A stretch of 64,000 bases of DNA from Linnemannia hyalina (lineage: Eukaryota; Mortierellomycota; Mortierellomycetes; Mortierellales; Mortierellaceae), in NCBI GenBank assembly GCA_019671135.1, contig JAHRHY010000001.1, positions 1,240,001 to 1,304,000 on the forward strand, read 5' to 3'. Position 1 is the stretch's first letter; each line of letters opens with the position of its first letter. The translations under genes and the position numbers were made by a program. A model generated the notes under the pieces. That model did no database searches. It had not been told where the DNA came from and was given only the letters and a program-made list of their open reading frames with translations. Shown here one piece after another: positions 36,282 through 52,589 of the stretch.

Positions 36282-37344
36282 TCAAACGGTGTGGCTCAGG
36301 GCCTCCATGTTGGCTTCAAGCAGCAGAGCGCGGATTCTGGATCGGTACTCGTTGACGACCTGTTCAGGCTTTGACGACCATTCAATCTCCACAGTTTCCT
36401 CGTCGTCCTTCTTTTCTGACTTGCACGAGTTGCTCTTGTTTGATTGGCATGACCCTTCGCCTCCTTTGCCTCCTTTGCCTCCGCAGCAACCCGTGGAGGG
36501 CATAGATGACCCTGCAGCAGCTGGCTCTGCTTCAGATCCTGCATCCACATCCACATCCTTATTTTGACAACACGACGATCCTCCTGATCCTTCGGCACTT
36601 CCTCCACAACAACCACCATCGCCCTTCTTCTTCTCCTTGTTGTTAGAATCAGGCGACGATGATGATCCACGTCCGTCGTCAAAGTAGGCTTTATCAAACA
36701 CCTTTGCGATATCCAGCTCAACCAACTCCTTAACCACCTGCGCCGCTCTTGTGATCCACTCCTCCTTGTCCTCAATCTGGCTCAATTGTGCTGTTGGTGA
36801 TGAGCGGATATACTCCAGCAATGGGCTAAGCAAAGAAGAAAAAAAAAAAAAAAAACAAGTATAAAAAGAGTTGGGGTGTCAGATACTTCAGGTCAAGGAC
36901 ATTCGAGCGGGACGAAAAACAAACATCTTTGTTCGTACCTGATCAAGCCTCGCAGTCTTCCCAACTCATGGCCATACTGAACACCCTCTGACCAACCCTG
37001 ATTAAACCCCTGCTGGAGCGTCCCTTCCTTCCCTTCCTCAATCCCCTCCCTATACCCCGTCTAAATGTACCAAAAAAAAAAAAGTCTGTCATTAGGGAGA
37101 GAAAAAAAAAATGGCCTCAGAGAACCCAAAAAATATTGAACAGCAAAAAAATATGGGGGGTTTTTTTTTGGTAAGAGGAGTTCCTTACGTTTCCAAAGTT
37201 CTCGTGGAGTCGGTTCCATTCCCTTTGGGCGATCGCACGGTCATAGGAAACATCGTCGTCATTTCCCCAGACATCGTCATTAGCACCGCCTTCGTCCTCC
37301 CATACATCCACCGAAGAATGATCGTGGTGTTCTGGATCTGACAT
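36282..37344 (-). CDS. YAE1: Yae1-family protein with Cys-rich C-terminal region
   Basis: Exons 37344-37189, 37060-36939, 36825-36282; 273 residues. Exon 2 (residues 53-92) carries the deca-GX3 motif of Yae1: TGYREGIEEGKEGTLQQGFN then QGWSEGVQYGHELGRLRGLI. Yae1 with Lto1 is the adaptor that delivers Fe-S clusters from the CIA machinery to the ABC protein Rli1/ABCE1, by family knowledge. An acidic N-terminus (VWEDEGGANDDVWGNDDD) precedes it. Unusually, residues about 145-225 are a Gly/Ser/Lys-rich insert with Cys pairs (GDGGCCGGS, SSCCQNKD, STGCCGGKGG) and single Cys (SCQSNKSNSCK). The extreme C-terminus is helical. All joins in phase; convergent with AMPK beta, 213 bp apart. Confidence 0.85.
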
Positions 37345-37761
37345 TGTCTTTGTTTTGTAGTTGTGTGTTTTTGTTGAATGAGAGGGAGAAAGAGGGATTG
37401 CAGTTCAGAAAAAGTGATCACTAAGCTGGGCGTTTTTTTCTGTACCAAGGAGCAAGTCACAGAGTCAAAGCTCCGCCCATTCTCGACATCGATTAAGACA
37501 GTGGCAAGAATGCGCAGTGAATGAAAAAAATTGGCTATCTGAACAAGGTACAGAGGCGGTTTATTTAAGAGTGCAAAGACCAAACAAAAGAAGAACTTCT
37601 AATTCCTCCAAAGTGCTTAGCAATTAGAGAGAGAGCGCGAGAGGAAGGTGTCCTTTGTCCATTGAGTTTTATGTTGCTGTTTGTTGTTATTGTTGTTGTC
37701 GTTGCTGTCATTGTCGTTGCTGCTGCTGCCGCTGTCCAGGTGGTGATGATTGCACCCCTGT
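37345..37761. other. Intergenic region upstream of YAE1
   Basis: 417 nt containing the YAE1 promoter and the 3' flank of the UBE2H gene. A TTGTTGTTG/GCTGCTG-rich stretch lies at 37676-37740. No gene seen. Confidence 0.6.
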
Positions 37762-39525
37762 TTAAAGCTCCAGGCCAGGTGCATCGTCATCGTCTGAAAA
37801 TGACTCCACCGAGCTCATATCGTCGTCCGAGGAGCTCTCCTCTGTCGAATAGTCAGCTGCCTCCTTGGTTGCATAGCGAGACACGTATTCTATGCAAACA
37901 AAAAAACGGTATACGCACAAATGATCAGTCAGATGTCTGCATTTTTTTCTTTTTTTCAAATCCAAGTCATCTCATTCTCATCCTCACTCCACACGACAAT
38001 GCGATTCGTCTTTCACTCAGATCATGAGTCGCTCGATTTCTGTTGGTTCATCATCACACACTGATGCACCTACCCTTGACCTTGAGCTCATAGCCTGCTG
38101 CTTCACGCATCAACATGGCGGCAGCCTCTCCGTTCAAAGGGTCCGTTGGGTTGGGGTAGCGCAACAGCTGAGGCAGGAAGACCTCAAAAATATTGATCAT
38201 GTCTACATTCATATTGGAATAACAAACAACAAAATCAAAGAATTAGTATCTGCGTATAATATCAGTGAAAAGGAAGGCCGGGACAATGAAGATTGAGGTC
38301 TGAAAACACCGAGAAACACAAAGTGTTCTACAAGGGGAAATAGAAAAAGGGTTCGGAAGAAAGCAAAACAAAACAACAAGAGTCCCTAACTTTAGGGACA
38401 CAGCTTTGTTGTTGTTGTTGTTGTCGTCGTGGTGTTTCTCCTTTTTCCTGCCTGTTTTTCCCTGCTATTCCTGCTTTTCCTGCAACACTTGTGTTTTGGG
38501 TAATGGGAGGGCGGTCTACAAACATACCAAACATTGGACTCCATGTCTGGTTGATGACATCCAGGCACACCGATCCGCTCCTAATGAATGCAATGAGGCA
38601 ATATCAATATGGATAAGGTATCAGTACAATAGGGCCACATTTGCCGATTGTTCCGCATCGATACAGGAGTTAGGGACAAGAACGAAGGCCGATCGAAAAG
38701 GATTTTAGGATGAACAAGGAAAGACAAAAAGGGTGCAGGACTAAGGGGGTTTGGAGGGATGGTGCACTGAAGTGGAGTGGATGGTAGTGTGGCCTATGTT
38801 CTATGTTTGTATCCCAAGAAAAATACAAAGGAGTTCTCCTGAACTTTGAACAGACCATACAAAGGGCAGGGCCGGAGATAAAAGCGCACATTCCCCTCCC
38901 TAGTGAACGCATATGCAGCACAGTGAGAAAGAGACACTTACAGCTCGTCGATATTTGGGTGGAAGATCTTGTTCATGAATCCAATCGAGGGCGACTTGTA
39001 GGGATATTGATCGGGCAGCTCAACATGCACCTTCCAGATTCCTCCGGCAAAGGGAGCTATAACAATGGAGTATGAGACAAAGGAGACGAATGATGCGACC
39101 GTGTGAGTATTAACAAACGAGGAAGTAATTCAGCAGAACTGGGAATAATCGCCAGTTGATGTTTTCTTCCTGCCCTCTGTTGCCTTTCAAAGAAAACCAC
39201 AGTAAATCAATCTCAACAGATTGCGCCTGTTTGTATCTTGTATCCTTACTGTCGGAAGGGCCGTGGAAACGAACATAGAACTCTTGCATGTTGTCGTTGA
39301 CCAAGGTGACCTCGTAGTCACTCATCAACCTAAAGCATGAGCATGATGCGCCAAATGAAGCCAAAAAAAAGTGAGTCAGTGGAAAGTGCATTGCGTTGGG
39401 GAGAAGGAGAGAGAGTTGTGTCTGTAGGATGGGATTCGTTCGAACAAAAGACAGGTGGGAGTGAAGAAGAATGACTTTTACAGCTTCATGACATCGGTTT
39501 CGATTCGTCTGCGGGGTGAGGACAT
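37762..39525 (-). CDS. UBC8: Ubiquitin-conjugating enzyme E2, UBE2H/Ubc8 type
   Basis: Exons 39525-39482, 39329-39250, 39056-38942, 38580-38528, 38202-38074, 37889-37762; 182 residues, the length of UBE2H (183). Start [20 protein letters not shown] is nearly diagnostic. The UBC fold is complete: [55 protein letters not shown] with the active Cys85, then [20 protein letters not shown]. The acidic Ser/Asp tail ([20 protein letters not shown]) is typical. Ubc8 works with the GID/CTLH E3 ligase that degrades gluconeogenic enzymes. Introns 3 and 4 are long (361 and 325 nt) for a gene this small. Confidence 0.96.
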
Positions 39526-40071
39526 TGTGGATGTGCGAGTGGATGTGGGATTGGTTGTTCTTAGGTGTGGTGTTGTTGGTTGTTGGAGGGTTGTTTGTTG
39601 AGGTGGGTTGTGGTGGTGTCTGTGGTGGGGTGTCCTTTGTGGAAGTACGTATTGGGCGTTGTGCTGTTGAAAGAAGAAGGAAGAGGAGAGAAGAAGGAGG
39701 AGGAGAGAAGAAGGAAGAGGAGAGAAGCGAGGAAGAGAGGAAGAGAAGAAGAGAAGAAGAGAAGAGGGCAGGAGAAGAAAGAAAAAGAAAAGAGCAAAGG
39801 AGGGCGAGAACAAATAGGATTTGATGAGTTGCACCTTGTGACCAAACAAACACTACAAACAGACACCGACAATCAAGCGAGAGCCTCGCGTTCATTTGAT
39901 TCGCAAAAGGAACAAACTCCCTGACCGAAGGAAGGACTCATATATATTATACACACACACACACAAAGGAACTTCACCATTGCGTGCCTTCTACGTTGTT
40001 TTCATCCAAACAGTTTATTACTACGGGGCATACGGGTCAAATAGATAATGCGCACACCCATGACTTTCCAT
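39526..40071. other. Intergenic region upstream of UBC8
   Basis: 546 nt. Purine-rich on the plus strand at 39660-39800 (GAAGAAGGAGGAG units, hence CT-rich in the direction of UBC8 transcription) and a short CA repeat at 39951-39965. Overlapping open frames here are low complexity only. Confidence 0.65.
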
Positions 40072-41610
40072 TTACTTGGCAGCAAGCTCGGCACCAATAC
40101 GGTAGGTGAGAATCTACGAAAAAGGCGATTGCAAAAAAAAACCAAACATGTGTCAGCGAATGTTCCTCCTCATAATCCACGGATTGTCATGCAACCACAC
40201 TCTTTCTCTTTCTCTGTCTCTCTCTCTCTCCTTCGTTACCTTGTTCCAGTCGAGCTTCGTGCGAGTGTAAGGCAGGGCACGGCGGAGACCATTGAAGGTG
40301 CTTTCTGCCAGATCGTGATAGCTCTCGTTCAACGCCTGCTGGTACTTTGACTCAGCTGCTCCAATGAAATCTATAAGCGCCTTCGCGATCACCTTGAGCT
40401 AGTTATCGTTTTGTTTCGATCATCAACGTTAGAGCGCTGTAGAGGGGTCTTGGACGATAGAAGAAACGCTCTGTCAACTGTCAATAGGAAATAAACAGAA
40501 TGTAAGCCTTACAGGTTCTGAAGCGCCCTTGGTCAACTTGTCGTCCAACTCCTTGGCAGTCTCCAATTGAACGTTTCCATCTTCATAGTAGTGAACCTTG
40601 CACTTCATTGTGCCCTTGATCTCGCTTGTGGCAACATCCAATGTCCAGACTGATCTCCAGCGTCCATTCCTAACATATCATAGAGAAACATTGTCAGTCG
40701 CCTGTTTTTCAATTGTGTACACATCGAATAAATTGCCCCACTCGTGGTTTCAGCTACTCACCAGTAGTTGGATGGGCTGTACTTGTTGTGAACGATAGCA
40801 ATGGTGACAACGCCCTTTGAGCCATAGACAGCAAAAACACCCTCGGCGTACCGATCGGCAACATACGCCTCAATATCACTCTCAACTGCCTTGCGGAGCT
40901 CCTCAACTTCCTCATCAATCGTGTGACTCTCCAGATCGGATGCTGTCTGACGAAGATGATCCAGCTTGAATGTCTGGTTGGTCTTGGGATCCAAGAACCG
41001 GTCTCCTTCAATATGACCGTGCTTAGAGACAATGACCTATATTGTATACCCACGAGGAAAACGAGTTAGAATACTGACGGATCTATGAAATGCAAAGTTG
41101 AGCCACAGCTCGTCCGAGGGGGGGGGGTTGTACCTTGCCCTCGATGCCAGGCACCTCGACAGTCGCCAATTCCTCAATGTTGTATTCCTCGAGTGCGGCC
41201 AAGATACCTCCATCCATCAGTTCGTCGTCTCCCACCAAAGCGCGAACATCTAAAATAGTGTCGTAAAATAAGGAAACCGCGTCTTTGTCAGTTTCGAATT
41301 GTTTCAAGGCACTGATGGGGACTTTAAAGTGCATTTGTCCTTTGATTGAACTCCATGGCTCATCTGTTTCTTACCGTTGAAGACATCGTTGATTTCGCCT
41401 GTTCAGTCGAGTCCGGCAGAGTAAAGATGACATAATGTAAGGAAGAAAAAGAACAACCATGCGACGTTAGTCAAGGTGCTGCTGGTGATGGAGACCCTCC
41501 TGAGAAAGAGAGTGGGGTGTGTCGTTGTCCTTTGTAGCTCAGTTCGGACCTGGAGGAGCGGCCTTGAGGAATTTGGAGGCAATCTTAATCTTTTCTTCGT
41601 TGGTGGCCAT
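40072..41610 (-). CDS. CAP1: F-actin-capping protein subunit alpha
   Basis: Seven exons: 41610-41550, 41398-41375 (24 nt), 41249-41134, 41036-40762, 40669-40513, 40398-40240, 40113-40072; 277 residues. Family blocks: ASKFLKAAPPGEINDVFNDV across the 24-nt exon, FLDPKTNQTFKLDHLRQ, YSPSNYWNGRWRSVWTLDV, KCKVHYYEDGNVQLET, and RRALPYTRTKLDWNKI followed by a short tail. The alpha/beta heterodimer caps actin barbed ends in cortical patches. Intron 1 uses an unusual donor GTCCGA, accepted because it alone rebuilds the PPGEINDVFND motif. Length agrees with the family (about 270-290). Confidence 0.95.
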
Positions 41611-41949
41611 GGTATACTGTTGATATGTGATGGTGGTTGATGTGTTGGTAGTCGGTTGAAGAAAGAAAATGGAGAGATGAAGAGAAGCGAATGGGCTTTC
41701 AGGGACACAGGGCGCATCTTGACTTCAACGTCACAAACAGATTTTTGTCTAGTGTCGGTTATGTTAAAAATAATTGGTCCTCAATGCCATGACCATGATT
41801 AGGATATGCAAGCAGTTGTAGTCGTGAGTCTCAAGGTCTTCGGCCATTTAATGCGTAAAAAAACAAGGCAAATTGGAAGGATGCGTGAAGTGATGGGAAG
41901 GGAAAAAAAAAGGACTGAAGGCGATGGAGCAGCTATTTTATTCAACAGT
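41611..41949. other. Intergenic region between RPS4 and CAP1
   Basis: 339 nt: promoter of CAP1 and 3' flank of RPS4 (both minus). No gene seen. Confidence 0.6.
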
Positions 41950-43904
41950 TTAGTTGGCGGCGCGGCGACGGTCACGCTCCTCGGCAATGGTGAGCTTAAC
42001 ACCCTTGTTCTTGGGGAGAGAGACCCAAGGCTTGTTACCCTCACCAATGACGAAGACGTTGGAGAGACGGGTAGCGAACTGGCGGTCGAGGACATCCTTG
42101 ATGTGGACGATATCGAAACCTCCGACGTGACGCTCACGGTGGGTGATGACACCGACACGGCCAGTGTTACGACCACCGGTGACCATGGCGACGTTGCCGA
42201 CCTCGAACTTGATGTACTCGTTGAACTTGCCAGTCTCCAAGTCAAGCTTGACGGTGTCGTTGACCTTGATCAAGGGGTCGGGGTAACGGAGGGTGCGACC
42301 GTCGTGGGTGACGACGAAGGGGATACCCTTGGCACCGAGCTGGACCTTCTTGACCTTGCACAGCTTGTACTTGGCCTCCTCGGCGGTGATACGGTGGACG
42401 GTGAAGCGACCCTTGGTATCGTAGACGAGACGGAAGTTCTCACCAGTCTTCTCGATGGTAATGGCATCCATGAATCCAGCGGGGAAGGTAGAGTCGGTAC
42501 GGACCTTGTTGTCAACCTTGACAAGACGCTGCATAAGGATGGACTGAACCTCCTTACCGTTGAGGGCGTACTTCAGACGGTTGCGCATCAAGATGACGAG
42601 GGGCAAGCACTCACGGAGCTTGTGAGGACCGGCGGTAGGTCTGGGGGCCTACAAAATGACAAGTAGTAACATTGAAAGCAGTGGTCAGTGTCCGAGTCAA
42701 TAAGGCCTTTGGCGAAAATGGAAAGTGATAGTGGAAGAGTCCTGGTGCTGTCCTGTTACTGCATGAACAATGTGTTGAAGGAGGTGTTGCTCGCTCTGTC
42801 TGCGTTGACAGACCAACACTTCCTTCAACTCGGTACTGATCATTCCATTCTCGTGGGTGCTCGAGGTCGATAGGTTCCCAAGAAGAGCTGTTGGTGTTGC
42901 GGCGAAAAGCTCCTCGCAAAAAGTCGATGGAGTTGCGTTGGTGTGTGTGCGTTGTGTGTCGGTGAGAAATAGTGCAAACGATTTTGAGAGAACGAGTACA
43001 ATCTCTCGCCCAGACAAAAACTTTGTGCCCGCACCATCTTCCTGCAGTTGTGTGTCAGTTGAGCCATATGCTTGCAGTCCGGAACAGGACCGCTTGCTCA
43101 ACTATCGTGTCAGCGGTATATCCTGAACGTAATTTAGTCTTGGCTTCTATCTGAAGCTGACATCCTGATAGTGGGGTTGTTATAGTGGTAGGTTGTCTCC
43201 TGAGTCGCCATATTCCTTTTTGTCGCAAACACCCGAGTGTGCTGGTCGTGTTGCTCTCCATTGTACTGAATCAGGGCGCTGTGCCGACAAGCACAACGCT
43301 CGACTTGAGGAAGAAAAAGAGTCGTGATTGACATACATAGGTGCCGGTGAGCTTGTCCAGCATCCAGTGCTTGGGGGCATTGAGGCGCTTCAAGTGCTTT
43401 TTGGGTCCACGAGCCTAAATCGCGCCAACAGAGAAGGAGCAATAAAAAAAGATGTTAGCTTCCACACCTTTGATGCACAGCGTGATCTCCTGTGTCCCGT
43501 CTATTTTTTTTTCCTTCTTGCAAAACGTCTATCGACAGATGTTGAGTTCGCCCCTTGTTCAGAACTCATCCTTCCTATCCAACGGCTGCTTCGAAAGGTC
43601 TTATTGCTGGCTATTCCCGGTCTCTTACGACAGCCTGATCGCCATCGTTTGACTCAGTCAGATCCCTTCTCTTGGGTAAACTGATGCCGTCCTGATGTTG
43701 ACCCTATTTCTTCTGCACCTCCGGTCATGACTCCGGATATGATGTTGGGGTGCCATAAGGTTGGTGGACGACGGATATGTTGACGGATCGATCGATGGTT
43801 TCCGGGGGTGATGTGGTGATCGATGGATGGGTCGTGCGCTCTGTGCCATGGCACCCTCCAATCCATGCCTGTGCTTGGTCTTGGCCACACAGTCACAATA
43901 CCAT
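41950..43904 (-). CDS. RPS4: 40S ribosomal protein S4 (eS4)
   Basis: Exons 43414-43337 and 42648-41950 are certain; exon 1 is probably only the ATG at 43904-43902, spliced at GTATTG. Protein 259 residues: M+[19 protein letters not shown], then [60 protein letters not shown] and [20 protein letters not shown]. This is collinear with eukaryotic eS4 through its S4, KOW and C-terminal parts. An intron directly after the start codon is common in ribosomal protein genes. Introns are long (487 and 688 nt); I found no clear snoRNA in them. The first-exon position is the least sure part. The 286-codon frame on the opposite strand is a shadow of the biased codon use. Confidence 0.93.
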
Positions 43905-44039
43905 TTTTCTGAAGTGATGTTAAAGGGGGATCTTTCTGTGCCAGACACACCCACACTTTAACTGGCCCGCAATTCGGAGGCTTAGCAAATGAATCAAATC
44001 TATTTCACGAGAAAAACTATCAAAGCCAACAAAAAAAAC

Positions 44040-47000
44040 CTAGACGACAGACACGGTCTCTGGACCATTGGAGAGGTCAATCGAGGACGTCGAGTAGACA
44101 GAGAATCCGCTCTGGACTGGGGATCCACTTCGGAGGTACACCGAGTTTCCCTTGTCGCCAGTGCCGCTCTCCGCCGCCTCATCCTCATCCGACCATTCGT
44201 ACTGCTCGCCGAAGCCGCCAATCATACTCTCCTCGTCATAGTCGGCATCGTCCGCATCGACGTGCATAAACTCAATAATGACTTCCTTCCCAGGAGACCG
44301 AGCATGAGAATTACTATCTTGTTGCGGTATAAAATCCTCTGAACCCTCAACGCGCACTTCAATCGTCGACAGCTCCGGCTGTGATCTCTTTTGCCTAAGA
44401 GAAGGAGACAGAGACGACGCGGGAAGCGATGAGCCTGCCTCGATGGACTTGCCGTTGGTATTGTCCTCTAGAGAACCTTGTGCCGCGTCTAGGGACGCCT
44501 GATGCATGGACGATGATTGCTGATGTTGCTGCTGTTGCGATAGTTCCGAAGGGTTATGGTTGGGTGGTAAAGGTATAGCCTGAGGATGCGCTTGCTGCTG
44601 TTGGTGCTGATGCTGCATCTCAGTCTCCTGCTCGATCACTCCAAGGTACCAGAACATCATGTTGGAAATCAAAACTTGCTCGTGAAGCGGTCGCCTTGGG
44701 TTGGCAAGCTTGACGTGAGATAGCCTGTAGATCGCCCGCTCTGTGTTGATCGGCATGCGGCAAGGGTCAATCTCAAAGCCATCGTTCAACAGGGCATTCC
44801 GTTGAGGACCACGGCTTGTTGCAGGTGTAAGGGGACCTGACACTGCTGGCTGTGGTTTGGTGGACGTTTTTCCGGTTCTTGAGAATAAGAGGGACAGAGT
44901 GGACGGTTTCTTGGTTGTAGCCTTGGAGGTTGGCGCTGAAGGTAAGGCCGCCGCTGCAGCGTCACGCTTGGGTTGCAACTTGGGGTCCATTTGTACTTCG
45001 CCGTCTCTCTCTTTGCCTCGAAGCCACGACCATGTTGACGACTTTTTGGAGGCAGAAGAAGGAGGTGAAGGAGTTGCGGAAGGCAAGGGTTGCTTTGGTT
45101 GAGGCTGTCTAGCTGGTTGAGAGGGCACTGGGGTCCGTTCAACGGCTGGTCTTGACTGATGTGAGGGATGCTGGAGTAGGTTTTGAGTCAACTTGACAGG
45201 AGGAGGAATAGGATAGGTAACCGTCGAAATAACAGCGCCTGTGTAGGCCGACAGGTCCGGATGCTCTGCCGGAGAACTATGAGCAGCTAATGATGACGTA
45301 ACCGAAAGTTTAGACACTCCTTCGATCTCCTGCCGTTGCTGCTCCAACAGCTCTGGCTCAACGTAGGTCGTTATCGTAGGCTTTGAGGGATCGCGGAGCG
45401 TGGACACAAATCGCTTCAATGGTTTGGATTCAGTAGGCTGAGCAGCCGTGTCAAGATCATCCGATGAGTGGTCGGCTGAAGTCAAAGTAACAGTTGGAGT
45501 GTCTGATGACAGAGGCAGTGGACCTGGATCAACAAGGGTCACTGCAGGGTATTCGCCATTCTCATCCGTCGACTGTCGCAACCGAGAAACGTCGTTTTTG
45601 TCGTACGAAGCTGTCGAGTTTCGTCGAATCTTTGTCCTAGCACTCCTTCGCAAGAGTGAAGGTCCACTCCGTTGCAATCCACCAGTCCTCCTCACAGTCG
45701 CAAGATCCTCTTCAACTGACCCTTCATCAGATGTGGCTATTAAGAAAATTTTAATTTGTAGCCGGTTAATGTGATGACTTGGGGCGTATTCTCTATCCAT
45801 ACCGTGCACACACAACGAAAAAAGAGAAAAGAACCTACCATGAGACAGTACGTTTCGTGTGTGGCTAAGTGATCGTCGGAGCGAAGTTTTCGTCTTCAAT
45901 GGAGGCTCGCCCATCTGCTCCAATGGGGCAGAAAAGACACCAGACAAAAAGTCTGTGTTCGTCTCGGCGTTATATTCACGCATGCCTTCCTTCGATTCCT
46001 GAACTGGATCTAGACTTCTGGGTGCAGGAGCTCTTTCTTCGTCCTCTTCATCCAGCTCTGGGTTGTACTCGGCCGAGAGGACAGACCGACGTCTGTTTAC
46101 AGATGACTTTCTGACGGCGAGAAAGGTACTTTGTCCGGTCGAATCAACGCCATGCTTATGTAGCCAGTTGTTGTACGCATTGGGCGCAATCTCTGGGTGC
46201 ATATGGAACGGGACCTATGAGCACCAATTAGGGGCCGTGGTTAATTAAATTGGCATTGTTTTTTAACGGACCCGCATCATACTATGTCCCCCTTCTACAA
46301 TAACTAATAATAAATATTCATTGGATACTTACCCAGAATAAATGGGACGGATCTTCGGCCTCGATCTGGACTTCCTTGATGTCCCCTGGGTCCTCGTTGT
46401 GCCCTAGCTCTTCGTGCGAGGAGGCTAATGTTGGTAGCGGGGATGGTGAGTGGTCTGAATCCGCACTCCTCCCTGGGAGAGAGGAAAATGACTCAGCTGA
46501 CCCGCTGTCGGAGCCGGGACTCTGGTCAAGGGGGCTATATGGGGCTGTGGTGATAGATGAGGTCGGTGAAGATGGGGACGAGGACGGGGATGAGGAGGAA
46601 GGGGACAAGGACAATGCGGACAATGCGGACGATGCGGACGAAGTTGGCGAGGGTGAAGGCTCTTGTTGCTGCTTGGTGTCGTTGAGGAGGCTGCCTTCAG
46701 GGGTATCCTCGTCATAGTGATAGTGATCTCGAGGGCTTGGATTGCCAAAGCCACGATCTTGTCTATGCTCTTCGACTGTACTAGACTGAAACCAAGTAAG
46801 GAAAGCGAAATAGAACCAACCCATGATGCAATCGATGCGTGAGCAATTATGAGCGGTAAGGTTGCAAAAGAGAATCGGTGCGTTATTGAACGTTGGAGGT
46901 GTGAAATGAGATATGATCCATATGGACCCTGTTCCCAACAACCCGCCCACTTTATCATCATGCAAGGTGGTCTACTCTGCATCAACAACAGCTGAAACCG

Positions 47001-47376
47001 GAATATCACTCCAAAAGGTCCCCCACTGTCATTTTACATCCTAACGCCAGACCTTTTTTTTTTTTTTTTTGTTTTTGTTTCGTTCTCCTTGTCTATCTGA
47101 GTTCATCATAATTACCTGGTCGTCTCGATCCTGCAGAACACTCGAGTCGAACATGAATCCATCAAGCGCAATGATCTCGCGTTTGGACCGCGTTGATGTG
47201 TGGCTGCCTAGCGTGGCTACTGCAGATGCTTCTGGCAGAGCATCGATATCATTACCGCCTCTTTGTGAAAGGTCGAGATCGATTGCTTGAAAGGGAACCT
47301 GGCTGTTAGAGCTGTTGGCGTTCTCCAATAGCGCAACAGTCGATTGGATATGACGATCGTCCTTGAGCATCGGCAT
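44040..47376 (-). CDS. Zds1/Zds2-like PP2A regulator
   Basis: Exons 47376-47116, 46785-46333, 46214-45839, 45736-44040; 928 residues. Two conserved blocks mark the family. Residues about 231-256 span an intron: DPSHLFWVPFHMHPEIAPNA then YNNWLHKHG. Residues 691-732 form the Zds C-terminal motif: MPINTERAIYRLSHVKLANP, RRPLHEQVLISNMMFWYLGV. The rest is Ser/Pro/Gln-rich, with DKNDVSRLRQSTDEN-type phosphorylatable segments and a Gln/His stretch after 735. In yeast, Zds1/2 bind PP2A-Cdc55 and control mitotic entry and exit, polarity and mRNA export. Another 180 residues of acidic tail follow the motif here. All joins are in phase. Confidence 0.85.
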
Positions 47377-52389
<5,013 letters not shown>

Positions 52390-52589
52390 TCTATGCGAAA
52401 TTCACGTCGGTCTTTGGGTTGAAGCGTAAGTCTTGTGAGGGAGAGAAAGAAAGTGTCAAGCACAAAAAAGACGCCTTCAATTTTTCAACCCTTTTCACTT
52501 TGTGGCCACTGCACGTGATCAAACGTGCATCCCGAGTATTGTGTTCAATGCATGCACAGGTTTTGATAATGTACAAATGGGTGGTGTAT

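Noticed and set aside
41806..42666. 286-codon plus-strand frame
   Set aside because: Antisense of RPS4; arises from strong codon bias, and the minus strand matches eS4 along its whole length.
42649..43901. Possible snoRNA in the long RPS4 introns
   Set aside because: No convincing box C/D or H/ACA pair on the transcribed strand.
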